Origin: JALRHH01 sp964590315
GTDB taxonomy: Bacteria; Patescibacteriota; Saccharimonadia; Saccharimonadales; JALRHH01
DNA: 46,526 nt
Direction: 5' to 3'
NCBI GenBank assembly: GCA_964590315.1
Contig: CAZPVS010000006.1
Coordinates: 1 to 46,526, forward strand
Shown: one piece after another, positions 30,182-38,068 of the stretch
Layout of the letters: each line of letters opens with the position of its first letter
How positions within the stretch are numbered: the first letter of the stretch is position 1
Translations under genes and position numbers: made by a program
Notes under the pieces: model-generated
Told to the model about the DNA's origin: nothing
The model's input: only the letters and a program-made list of their open reading frames with translations
Databases searched by the model: none

Positions 30182-32308
30182 CTATTTTTTCTGTTCGCGA
30201 GCTGCGGCTTTCATACTTAATTGTAAGCGGCCACGATCATCGATAGCAACCAGCTTAACGGTCACCTTATCACCTTCTTTGACGACATCACTGGGTTTCT
30301 CGACACGATCTTCTGACATTTCGCTGACGTGTACAAGGCCGTCTTTGCCTGGCAGAATCTGCACAAAGGCACCGAAGTCCATGACGCTCACTACTGGCCG
30401 ATCGGTGTAGATCCTGCCAACCTCTGGTTCCTCAACAATCGTCTGAATCCACTGCTTGGCTGCCTCGATGGACTTGCCATCAGGGCTCGCAATCATAACT
30501 GTTCCATCATCCTTGATGTCGATTTCGGCACCGGTTTCGGCAACGATTCGTTGGATCGTCTCACCACCCTTACCAATTACCTCGCGGATTTTGTCAGGAT
30601 TAATGGTGATGGTCTCTACACGGGGTGCGTATGGGCTGAGTTCTTTGTTTGGTGCAGCAATTGTAGTCAACATGTGTTCAAGAATGTGCGCTCGGCCAAC
30701 CTTACCTTCATCAAGTGCTTGTTTGAGCACAGAAACTGGTAAGCCGTGAACTTTCATATCCATCTGCAGTGCGGTAATACCCTTGCTAGTACCTGTTACT
30801 TTGAAGTCCATATCACCCGCAAAGTCTTCAGCATCTGCGATGTCGCTGAGAATGTATGGTTTGTCGCCATCAATCATCAGACCCATAGCAATACCTGATA
30901 CAGGAGCTTTCAGTGGCACACCAGCATCCATAAGTGCTAAACAGCTCGAGCAGGTGGCAGCCATAGAGGTTGAACCGTTCTGGCTCATGATTTCAGTTAC
31001 TGAACGAATAGTGTATGGGAATTCTGCTTCTGTCGGCAGTACTGCACTCAACGCACGCTCTGCGAGGTAGCCATGACCAATCTCGCGGCGGCCTGGTGAA
31101 CCAAGACGACGAACTTCACCAACAGTGTACCCAGGGGCATTGTAGTGGTGGAAGTAGCGGCGTTCGGTGTTTCGCTCCATGGTATCTACTAATTGGTTAT
31201 AGCTGAGGGGGGCCAGGGTAACAATATTCATACCTTGCGTCATACCACGGGTAAACAAGCTTGAACCATGAGCGCGCGGCAAGAAACCGACTTCGCTAGA
31301 AAGTGGACGAATTTCACCCAGTTTACGGCCATCCGGACGGATACCGTCCTTGATGATGCCCTTACGAACGTCTTTGTGAAGTGCCATGGTGAACGCCTCG
31401 TCGTAGTCAGCTTTTAGCTCATCGTATGTTTCAATCTTGTCTGTAAATTCAGCATGGAAGGCCTCACGAAGGGTGTTTACTGCTTCGTTTCGCTCGGGGT
31501 ATGGAGCGTGTAGGTTCTTACCAAGTTTGCCATCAACCCACTTGTCGACAGCTTCCTGGATGGATGCGTCTGGAAGTACCAGATCGTACTCCATCTTCTC
31601 TACGCCAACTTTTTCGATAAGTTCCTTCTGCAATTCGATAGCCGGAAGGATATTCTTCTGGGCAAATTCGAGCGCGCCAACAACTTGTTCTTCGGTTGCT
31701 TCATTGGCACCAGCTTCTACCATCATAATGCCACTGTCTATACCAGCAACAACCAGGTCAAGTATGCCCTTATCGAGCTCCTCGCCACTCATGAATGCCT
31801 GATACTCACCTGCTTCGTTGATACCAACGCGAAGGCCAGCAACGGGGCCTTCAAATGGCGCACCGGTTAACATCAGCGCAGTGCTCATGGCTACCATGGC
31901 TACCATGTCCGGACGAAACGCCGGGTCCATGCTCAGCACCGATGCCACTCCCTGTACTTCATTACGATAGCCCTTAGGCCATAATGGACGGATAGGACGG
32001 TCGATCAGACGGCCGATGAGAATCGCATCATCAGATGGACGGCCTTCGCGTTTGATGAAGCGGCTGCCGCTAATCTTGCCGGCTGCGTAGAATTTCTCCT
32101 CGTAGTCGATACTCAACGGGAAATAATCCATGCTGACCGGTGCCTTGCCGACCATAGCAGTACCAAGGACTACCGTGTCGCCATAGCGCACAATAACAGA
32201 GGCACTGGTACGGAACCCTACCCGGTTTACTTCTAATGAGAGCGTCCGGCCACACCACTCAGTTTCTACTGTAATAGGGTCTTTTCCGTAAGGGTTAATT
32301 GTTCCCAT
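30182..32308 (-). CDS. pnp: Polynucleotide phosphorylase
   Basis: 708 residues: RNase PH domain 1 (about 10-225), helical linker, RNase PH domain 2 (about 320-550, with FPYTIRSVTEIMSQNGSTSM and the DAEDFAGDMDFKVTGT active-site block), KH domain (VETITINPDKIREVIGKGGE) and S1 domain (VGRIYTDRPVVSVMDFGAFV, LVHVSEMSEDRV). It degrades RNA 3'-5' by phosphorolysis and acts in the RNA-decay complex. It follows rpsO, the classical arrangement, but has a leader of its own of about 180 nt. Its Shine-Dalgarno sequence (AAAGG) is far from the ATG (about 13 nt). Confidence 0.97.
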   Translation of the reverse strand: MGTINPYGKDPITVETEWCGRTLSLEVNRVGFRTSASVIVRYGDTVVLGTAMVGKAPVSMDYFPLSIDYEEKFYAAGKISGSRFIKREGRPSDDAILIGRLIDRPIRPLWPKGYRNEVQGVASVLSMDPAFRPDMVAMVAMSTALMLTGAPFEGPVAGLRVGINEAGEYQAFMSGEELDKGILDLVVAGIDSGIMMVEAGANEATEEQVVGALEFAQKNILPAIELQKELIEKVGVEKMEYDLVLPDASIQEAVDKWVDGKLGKNLHAPYPERNEAVNTLREAFHAEFTDKIETYDELKADYDEAFTMALHKDVRKGIIKDGIRPDGRKLGEIRPLSSEVGFLPRAHGSSLFTRGMTQGMNIVTLAPLSYNQLVDTMERNTERRYFHHYNAPGYTVGEVRRLGSPGRREIGHGYLAERALSAVLPTEAEFPYTIRSVTEIMSQNGSTSMAATCSSCLALMDAGVPLKAPVSGIAMGLMIDGDKPYILSDIADAEDFAGDMDFKVTGTSKGITALQMDMKVHGLPVSVLKQALDEGKVGRAHILEHMLTTIAAPNKELSPYAPRVETITINPDKIREVIGKGGETIQRIVAETGAEIDIKDDGTVMIASPDGKSIEAAKQWIQTIVEEPEVGRIYTDRPVVSVMDFGAFVQILPGKDGLVHVSEMSEDRVEKPSDVVKEGDKVTVKLVAIDDRGRLQLSMKAAAREQKK

Positions 32309-32494
32309 GTATTCTGGAAAACCTTTCTTTCAGACTCATGTCGTTACAGGGTGCAAATATACGCTCCGGCTCTTGTGCTGAACGTGCACGGGGTATATCT
32401 GGTCTCTATAACGAACGTCTGTTTAGTTTAATGTGCACAAGCTTCGTTTCTCTAAAGAAAGATCCTGGTCTGTTCACATTCTCCCTATACTATA
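32309..32494 (-). promoter_or_regulatory. pnp promoter and long leader
   Basis: A TATAGT -10 candidate (32489-32494) is followed by a leader of about 175 nt that contains a long-range pair CTTGTGC (32435-32441) / GCACAAG (32372-32378). Leaders of pnp in other bacteria hold RNase III-cut stems for autoregulation, so this pairing is worth noting; no homologous motif is recognised. No gene is seen in 32309-32589, and no clear terminator after rpsO. Confidence 0.4.
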
Positions 32495-32589
32495 CCGGAT
32501 AGCTGGAGTTTTCGGGAGGAGTGGAGTTTGCTTGATTGCCGAGGATGATATCCAAGGAAATCGGGCACCCTCTGCCCTCCCAGAAAGTT

Positions 32590-32856
32590 CTAGCGGCGAA
32601 TACCGAGCTTCTTGATAAGAGCCAGGTATGCAGCACCATCTTTAGATGCGATGTACTTGAGGTGACGCTTACGCTGCCCAACCATTTGCAGAAGGCCACG
32701 GCGTGCCATAAAGTCGTGCTTGTTCACCTTGAGGTGATCAGTCAGCTCAGCAATACGAGCAGTCAAAACACCAACTTGCACCTCTGGTGAACCGGTGTCC
32801 TTTTTGTCCTTTTGCAGGTCAGCAATAATTGCACTCTTCTTGTCTGTTGAAATCAT
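32590..32856 (-). CDS. rpsO: 30S ribosomal protein uS15
   Basis: 88 residues, full family length. The S15 signature LTDHLKVNKHDFMARRGLLQ followed by MVGQRKRHLKYI is intact. S15 nucleates 30S platform assembly on 16S rRNA. The ATG has AAGGGA four nt upstream. The leader contains a hairpin that may serve autoregulation, as in other bacteria. Confidence 0.98.
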   Translation of the reverse strand: MISTDKKSAIIADLQKDKKDTGSPEVQVGVLTARIAELTDHLKVNKHDFMARRGLLQMVGQRKRHLKYIASKDGAAYLALIKKLGIRR

Positions 32857-32881
32857 GTATTCCCTTAACTTAAAATTGGTT

Positions 32882-32908
32882 ATTCTCGTCTAGATACTAA
32901 CGGAGAAT
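32882..32908 (-). promoter_or_regulatory. Hairpin in the rpsO leader
   Basis: ATTCTC-(C)-GT pairs with AC-GAGAAT around a loop of about 10 nt, with one bulged C. It lies between the rpsO promoter and start codon, where S15 autoregulatory RNAs occur in other bacteria. Confidence 0.4.
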
Positions 32909-32924
32909 GATGGCGCTTCAGTAG

Positions 32925-32953
32925 ATATTACCACACTCTCCCCTGTTACGCAA
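32925..32953 (-). promoter_or_regulatory. rpsO promoter
   Basis: On the minus strand TTGCGT (32948-32953), a 17-nt spacer, TAATAT (32925-32930). The predicted leader is about 60 nt. Confidence 0.75.
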
Positions 32954-32987
32954 GGATTAGGCAACGAACTGCAACACGGACTATCAC

Positions 32988-33779
32988 TTAATTCTGATGA
33001 TCTGCGATTGGCTCGGGGATGTCTTTCCGCCCAGACTGCGCCTGAACGTATATACTGTTAAATGTTTCCGCGTCAATACCCTGTTGAGCGAACTTTTCCT
33101 TGAGCCGGAAGTAGACGGTCAAGTTGTCCTTATCCCGGGACTTGAGTAATGATTCAATACTACCCTGGGGATATTCAGTCTGAGAAAGCTGCTGCCAGTA
33201 ATCCTCAACTAACTGATAATTCCGTAAAGCCGCTTCCGCTTCTGGTGTTAGTACCTTCTTTTCCTGTAAGGAGTTCGCACTTTCACGTATGGCATCGTGA
33301 CGAGCCATAACAACCGACTCGCTGGCTTTATCGCGAATCTCAGAGAGCTCCTTTTGTGCTAATGCTATCTGCTGCGAAGACTGCGCACGAAGTTCATCAA
33401 TCTCAGATGAGGACTGTCTCTTGAGTTCGGCGAGATGCTCATCTGCACTACTATCGACGCCCGCGTTGAACTGTTGATTCTCACGGGCTTCTACTCGTTG
33501 ACCATAATCACGGGCTTCAGCTTCCATGTCACGTGCCGCAATTTTCGAGTGGTGTGCAACAGCGTTCTGTGTGGGTGTCTGTATACCAAAGTGATTCATG
33601 GCCCACCGGCCAGCAATTCTAAATCGTGACTGCTCATGCTCCGACTGCAGTCTCTCGATCCAGGCTAAGCTGTTTTGCTTATGGTCACTGAGCACATTAA
33701 ACATACGCTGCTCGGGGGTAGTCATATCGGTTGATGCTAGTGCTGCATCAGGTTGCGGTGTTTGGATAACGTCTGACAT
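32988..33779 (-). CDS. Coiled-coil protein (unknown)
   Basis: About 263 residues from ATG 33779 (MSDVIQTPQPDAAL...). The in-frame TTG at 33833 that would lengthen it is the start of the -35 hexamer of its promoter, so it is not used. A disordered start and a helical region (about 25-75) are followed by a long Ala/Gln/Glu/Ser coiled coil (about 80-185; LKRQSSSEIDELRAQSSQQI), then a folded C-terminal part with SIESLLKSRDKDNLTVYFRL. There is no signal peptide. No family is recognised. The IS element begins directly upstream of its promoter. Confidence 0.7.
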   Translation of the reverse strand: MSDVIQTPQPDAALASTDMTTPEQRMFNVLSDHKQNSLAWIERLQSEHEQSRFRIAGRWAMNHFGIQTPTQNAVAHHSKIAARDMEAEARDYGQRVEARENQQFNAGVDSSADEHLAELKRQSSSEIDELRAQSSQQIALAQKELSEIRDKASESVVMARHDAIRESANSLQEKKVLTPEAEAALRNYQLVEDYWQQLSQTEYPQGSIESLLKSRDKDNLTVYFRLKEKFAQQGIDAETFNSIYVQAQSGRKDIPEPIADHQN

Positions 33780-33804
33780 GTTTATCTTTGAGTTCCTAAT
33801 GAAT

Positions 33805-33833
33805 ACATTAGCACTGTTAGTTCGTTTTGTCAA
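33805..33833 (-). promoter_or_regulatory. Promoter of the coiled-coil gene, abutting the IS
   Basis: On the minus strand TTGACA (33828-33833), a 17-nt spacer, TAATGT (33805-33810). The -35 lies within about 20 nt of the left inverted repeat of the IS, so part of this promoter could have come with, or been affected by, the insertion. Confidence 0.7.
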
Positions 33834-33853
33834 TGTTTACGTACTCATCCACA

Positions 33854-33866
33854 ACCTTTGCAACAT
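33854..33866 (+). repeat. Left inverted repeat core of the IS
   Basis: ACCTTTGCAACAT, exactly the reverse complement of 34875-34887. Confidence 0.75.
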
Positions 33867-33926
33867 AAAAGCAGGCGCTCCGTATACTGTGTTTACGACT
33901 AAATAAATACAGAGAGGAGGCCTGCT

Positions 33927-34892
33927 ATGGCCTATTCTAGCAACCCTAACTTGCCTAAAGCGAGAGCTTTGGCGATGCAACTGCTCATTCGTGAGCAGTT
34001 GCCCGTACAGACTGTAGCCAATCGCTGCGGCGTCCACCGCAGTACGATCTACCGCTGGAAGCTAAAGTGGGATGTGCTGAACCAGCACATCCAAATGGAC
34101 AATCCCAACAGGCCAAATAGGGCCTACAGTCGAACGAATCATCTCAAGCGTTGTACCTGGCATATTCCAACACTCGCAAGTATCCCGAAGACCTACCCGA
34201 CGGCGCTGAGCCAGGAGCTGGTACGGCTCGTGCTCACAACATGGGCACAACTCAAGCGTTGTGCCGAGGTGGTGTGGCACCACCTCGTAACTGTACTTGC
34301 CGTTTCAGTATCCCTGAGTAGTGTTCGACGTATTCTGTGGCGGTCTGGTGTTGCTCGCGGGAGAAAGAACCGTGTTCGAGCAGATAACCCCAGACGACCG
34401 CATGTCACTCATCCGGGCGAACTCGTCCAGACGGACACCATCCACCATGTCAATCCCAATACTGGTAGACGGCTGTACTACTACACCGTCATCGATCTAT
34501 TTACTAGGATGACTTACGTCATCCTAGTACCAAAGCTCAGCCCTGGACATGCAGCACGGGCTGTACTAGAAGCACAGGAGCAATGGGGATTCCCCGTTGC
34601 CATGGTGCAAGCAGACAATGGGCCAGAGTACGGCCGGTACTTTGAACAGCAGATGAAGCGAGCCGGAATACAGACCAGGCACAGTCGCCTCCACCGACCG
34701 AATGACAATGCTCACGTTGAACGCTTTAACCGTACCATCCAGACTGAATGCATTGGCTACTTCTGGCGAAAGACCGTTCCGCTCTCCCGCCAGAGAGATA
34801 CGCTAACTGCGTATCTTGAGTACTACAACACTAAGCGAGTACACTTAGGAATACAGATGCTGACGCCGACGCAGATGTTGCAAAGGTCTTGA
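33927..34892 (+). CDS. IS481-family transposase
   Basis: 321 residues, intact. An N-terminal helix-turn-helix (about 25-50, VQTVANRCGVHRSTIYRWKL) is followed by an rve/integrase core with the DDE residues in VQTDTIH, VQADNGPEY and AHVERFNRTIQTE, 35 residues separating the second D and the E in the usual IS3/IS481 fashion. It lacks a frameshifted OrfA/OrfB layout, which fits IS481. GAGAGGAGG lies 6 nt upstream of the ATG, and TATACT is a possible -10. The last codons lie over the right inverted repeat. No disruption is seen, so it may be active. Confidence 0.93.
   Translation: MAYSSNPNLPKARALAMQLLIREQLPVQTVANRCGVHRSTIYRWKLKWDVLNQHIQMDNPNRPNRAYSRTNHLKRCTWHIPTLASIPKTYPTALSQELVRLVLTTWAQLKRCAEVVWHHLVTVLAVSVSLSSVRRILWRSGVARGRKNRVRADNPRRPHVTHPGELVQTDTIHHVNPNTGRRLYYYTVIDLFTRMTYVILVPKLSPGHAARAVLEAQEQWGFPVAMVQADNGPEYGRYFEQQMKRAGIQTRHSRLHRPNDNAHVERFNRTIQTECIGYFWRKTVPLSRQRDTLTAYLEYYNTKRVHLGIQMLTPTQMLQRS
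34875..34887 (-). repeat. Right inverted repeat core of the IS
   Basis: ATGTTGCAAAGGT on the plus strand, mirror of the left copy; it overlaps the 3' end of the transposase gene. Confidence 0.75.
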
Positions 34893-34908
34893 GTTTTATA
34901 CGTGCGGC

Positions 34909-36564
34909 TTACACGCCCATGATTTGTTCCGTACCGCCGAGGTTTTTAACAAAGTAGCTGTCGTGGCTCACGTAGATGATGGCACCGTGGTACTGCTTGA
35001 GTGCATCCTCAAGCTCCTCAATACTTGGCAGGTCAAGGTGGTTTGTTGGCTCGTCGAGTATGAGTAGCTGGGGATCATTAGCAAGCATATTCATCAGTTG
35101 AAATCGAGCTTTCTGGCCACCGCTCAGGCGGGAAATCGGCACTTCACCATCGGTCATAGGGTTGAAAAGGTAGTCACCGAGAAGCTGCTTGATCTTCTCG
35201 TCCCCTACTTTGACATCTTTGGCCATAAAAGATTGTTCGATAGCACTCGCGAGCGTCATGGTCAAATACCGTGGGCTAATTTCTTGCTCATAGATGCCAA
35301 TCTTTAGCTCGCGCAGCGTATCAATAACACCACCGTAAATAGTCGCCTCCGGCTTAATGCCACCCGCAGCAGCCAGGATGGCCTTGATAAGAGTGGTCTT
35401 ACCAGCACCGTTGCGACCATGCAATCGTAGCTTTTCACCCTCGCGGAGCTGGAAGCTGATGCCTTCAAACAAAGGGCTTGCATAACCAAGACTGAGTTTT
35501 GATACATCTACCAGCAGATTGCTCGACTTAGTTGCCTTCGTACGGGTACGGATAATGATGTTACGAGCCTTGTGCTCCTCATAGGCCTCACCCATCTTGG
35601 TATTAAGATTATTCACGGATTCACGGTCAATCCAGAATGACGGCTTGTCCATCTTTTCGAGCTCGCGAAGTTCCTTCGTTGCCCGCTCCTCGAGTGACTT
35701 GAAACGATGAATCGTACCGGGGTCTCTAGAACGCTCCTTAAGGCGACGGAAACGAATAATGTCTTCTTTGAGATTCTTAATGCGACGTTGAGAAATGGTG
35801 TATTCGTTCACTTGCGAAGTGATTTTGGTGGCGTTCGTACGCAAATAATCGTCATAGTTGCCCTTGAAGTTGAATGCCCGGCCATCTCGAATCTCAAGAA
35901 TTCGGTCCACATGATGCAGGACATCGCGATCATGCGTAATGACCACTACCGCCTCTTTGGTTGCCTTAAACCAATCCAGGAAGCGTTGCTTCGCAATGTA
36001 ATCCATGTGGTTGGTCGGCTCGTCGATCAATGCCAGGTCTGCTCGGGCATGCTGGACTTTTACGAGTTCAATAAACCTTTTCTGGCCTCCGGATAACTGG
36101 CCAATTGTGCCTTTAATTTTATCAGCATCAATCTGATAATCTAGCAGGCTCCGTTCAATTTCTTCTTCGACGCTGAAGTACCCCAGTACATTAAATCGCT
36201 CCAGAGCCTCGGAGTATGCTTCCATTTTCTTCATGCTACTTCCCATGGTCGCTGGGTAGGTATCGAGAATGTGCTTCAGTGTTGTGTACTCGGGAAGATC
36301 GTCTAGAATATATTCCAAAATAGGTGTATCTTCAAAACCGTGATGTTCCTGACGGGAGTCAATAACAACTAGGTTCTTACGAAATTCGACATCACCGGCA
36401 TAATCAGTATCAGCGCCAGTTAGGATATTGAACAAGGTCGTCTTGCCCGTACCATTACGGCCAATCAAGCCAACTTTTTCATGGGCATTGAGCGTAAACT
36501 CAAGCCCACCGTAGAGAATTTTGTCCCCGTACGATTTGTCGGCTATATCAATTTTTGCAATCAT
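34909..36564 (-). CDS. ABC-F family ATPase (ribosome-associated type)
   Basis: 551 residues with two ABC domains and no membrane segments. Domain 1: Walker A GRNGTGKT (35-42), signature QLSGGQKRF, Walker B LALIDEPTNHMD. Domain 2: Walker A GRNGAGKT, signature RLSGGQKARF, Walker B LLILDEPTNHLD. Between them is the charged P-site tether (about 240-330, RRIKNLKEDIIRFRRLKERS). ABC-F proteins act at the ribosomal E site, as translation factors (EttA, Uup) or in antibiotic protection; which one cannot be told here. There is no long C-terminal domain. The start lacks a Shine-Dalgarno sequence, and an 11-bp hairpin ends 2 nt before the ATG. The IS lies just beyond the stop. Confidence 0.93.
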   Translation of the reverse strand: MIAKIDIADKSYGDKILYGGLEFTLNAHEKVGLIGRNGTGKTTLFNILTGADTDYAGDVEFRKNLVVIDSRQEHHGFEDTPILEYILDDLPEYTTLKHILDTYPATMGSSMKKMEAYSEALERFNVLGYFSVEEEIERSLLDYQIDADKIKGTIGQLSGGQKRFIELVKVQHARADLALIDEPTNHMDYIAKQRFLDWFKATKEAVVVITHDRDVLHHVDRILEIRDGRAFNFKGNYDDYLRTNATKITSQVNEYTISQRRIKNLKEDIIRFRRLKERSRDPGTIHRFKSLEERATKELRELEKMDKPSFWIDRESVNNLNTKMGEAYEEHKARNIIIRTRTKATKSSNLLVDVSKLSLGYASPLFEGISFQLREGEKLRLHGRNGAGKTTLIKAILAAAGGIKPEATIYGGVIDTLRELKIGIYEQEISPRYLTMTLASAIEQSFMAKDVKVGDEKIKQLLGDYLFNPMTDGEVPISRLSGGQKARFQLMNMLANDPQLLILDEPTNHLDLPSIEELEDALKQYHGAIIYVSHDSYFVKNLGGTEQIMGV

Positions 36565-36566
36565 GC

Positions 36567-36605
36567 TGCTACGCTACCAGTTTTCATACAACTCGTAGCG
36601 TAGCA
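36567..36605 (-). promoter_or_regulatory. Perfect 11-bp inverted repeat at the ABC-F start
   Basis: TGCTACGCTAC and GTAGCGTAGCA with a 17-nt spacer, ending 2 nt upstream of the ATG. No T-run follows, so it is not a terminator. It could be an operator or a leader hairpin that controls initiation. Confidence 0.55.
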
Positions 36606-36631
36606 TACGTAAGCTAGTCTGACCTATCCGA

Positions 36632-37978
36632 TTACTGGCCGAATTTGCTTGCAAGCAAGCTGAAGTCTTGCAGGTTAACGATTTGGTCTCCGTTAATATC
36701 TGCCCGACCCAAAGCCGTACCCGTCTGGCCGAATTTGCCCGCCAGAATACTAAAGTCGAGTAAGTTTACGGCGCCGTCTTGATTGATATCTTCTGCCCAG
36801 TTTTTAATCGTAATCTGCGCTGTATTGCTAGAACCAACGTTGCCAGCCGCATCATATGCTTTTGTCTGTAGATTATGCACTGCGCTACTATACTTCGTTG
36901 TATCCAGTGTAAAACCGTATGGCGAAGTCGTGTCTGTGGCAATCAACTGATTATCAATATAGAACTCTACCTTTGTCACTCCTACTGCATCCGAAGCTGT
37001 GGCTGATACGGTAACGGAGCCAAACAGTGAGCTGCCAACAGCCGGAGCGGTGATTGCCGTTGCCGGTGCTGTCGTATCTGGTGTTTGTAATGTAATAGTG
37101 CTATTAGTCACAACGGGGTTTGTATATGCCCCTGCCTTCGTGGCATTACCCGCCACCTGAAGTGTTGTCGTACCCGAGCCCGCGATTGCGGTAAACGTGA
37201 CATTGGCAACTAATGAGTCAGTCGCAACACCACCATTGAGATTACCTCGTGCGATTTTGACTGTCCCCGCCCCGCCGGTTTGCGCACCAAGAGCGATATC
37301 AAATGGTGAGCCGGTACTATCAGTACTGACGTATGTCAATTTAGTCGCATCATACGTAATTGTCGCCTCGACACCATCTACGGTTGTTCCAGGTGTTAAG
37401 CGTACTGCTATCGTGACATTGGTGTTGATAAACATTGATTTTGTTGCCGGTGAGATGTACAGATTGCCTGTATTGCCGACTGTTATTGCAACTGAAGTAC
37501 TGTTGTTCGCTTCGTTTGATTCGTCAGGAATGACATTGTTGTCATCCGCAACCGCCCGCACAGTATGAGGACCGGTAGTGGCAGTCCAGGTCGCACTCGG
37601 TGTACCCGCATTGGCTGTTAACGTGACGCTTGCTCCTGCCGCAAGCCCCGTAGTATTTGACTGATTCCAACTGACTTTCACATTATCGACATAGAATGCA
37701 ACGCCCACGACCGTACCCGCTGGTACTGCCGACGTCCCCTGGTTCTTCACGACAGCCGTAAAAGTGACTGCCTGTCCAGATGCAGGCGCAGTGGGGTTCA
37801 TGGATACTGACGTAACTACGAGGTCGTTACCAATTGCAGCACGTGACTGCAGTAATGTTAGAACCCCTACTAACGCAAACAGGCAGACAAAAACGGCAGG
37901 CATAAGGAATCCGCGGTATTTTGTGCTCTGTGTACGTAGTTTTTGAGCGAGGCTTGTATGTTTTGCCAGCTTTTTCAC
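36632..37978 (-). CDS. Surface protein with CARDB, cohesin, Ig-like and dockerin modules
   Basis: 448 residues from GTG 37978, chosen because AAGGA lies 7 nt upstream and the promoter at 38017-38045 starts transcription after the other candidate starts. Modules: basic tail and signal-anchor helix (25-43); CARDB-like adhesion domain (about 50-168, TFTAVVKNQGTSAVPAG); cohesin-like domain (about 170-297, VEATITYDATKLTYVSTD); Ig-like domain (about 302-392, VTKVEFYIDNQLI, KAYDAAGNVGSS); type I dockerin (397-448) with two Ca-binding repeats DINQDGAVNLLDF and DINGDQIVNLQDF. Cohesin and dockerin normally bind each other between proteins, so self-association or docking to a partner is likely. It probably acts outside the cell in attachment. 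Confidence 0.88.
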   Translation of the reverse strand: MKKLAKHTSLAQKLRTQSTKYRGFLMPAVFVCLFALVGVLTLLQSRAAIGNDLVVTSVSMNPTAPASGQAVTFTAVVKNQGTSAVPAGTVVGVAFYVDNVKVSWNQSNTTGLAAGASVTLTANAGTPSATWTATTGPHTVRAVADDNNVIPDESNEANNSTSVAITVGNTGNLYISPATKSMFINTNVTIAVRLTPGTTVDGVEATITYDATKLTYVSTDSTGSPFDIALGAQTGGAGTVKIARGNLNGGVATDSLVANVTFTAIAGSGTTTLQVAGNATKAGAYTNPVVTNSTITLQTPDTTAPATAITAPAVGSSLFGSVTVSATASDAVGVTKVEFYIDNQLIATDTTSPYGFTLDTTKYSSAVHNLQTKAYDAAGNVGSSNTAQITIKNWAEDINQDGAVNLLDFSILAGKFGQTGTALGRADINGDQIVNLQDFSLLASKFGQ

Positions 37979-38016
37979 TACTTTATCCTTTTTAGTATTT
38001 ACAAAGTTATGTTCGG

Positions 38017-38045
38017 AATATAGCACTCGCATAAGCACAATGCAA
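38017..38045 (-). promoter_or_regulatory. Promoter of the cohesin/dockerin gene
   Basis: On the minus strand TTGCAT (38040-38045), a 17-nt spacer and TATATT (38017-38022) preceded by TGC (extended -10). The start site would be near 38010. Confidence 0.8.
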
Positions 38046-38068
38046 ATATTACATCATACTAAAGCTCT

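Larger units (their letters stand above)
33854..34887 (+). mobile_element. IS481-like insertion sequence
   Basis: A single DDE transposase gene lies between inverted copies of a 13-bp sequence (33854-33866 and 34875-34887). The true ends lie further out: TGT-type termini could be at 33834 and 34913, but the outer sequences match poorly and no target duplication is visible. It fits cleanly between the coiled-coil gene promoter and the ABC-F stop codon. Confidence 0.8.

Noticed and set aside
33780..33833. TTG start extending the coiled-coil protein by 18 residues
   Set aside because: The TTG is part of a TTGACA -35 box 17 nt from a TAATGT -10, so it lies upstream of transcription.
37979..38038. 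GTG or ATG starts at 38038 and 38032 for the cohesin/dockerin gene
   Set aside because: Both lie upstream of the start site predicted from TTGCAT-N17-TATATT; GTG 37978 has a Shine-Dalgarno sequence.
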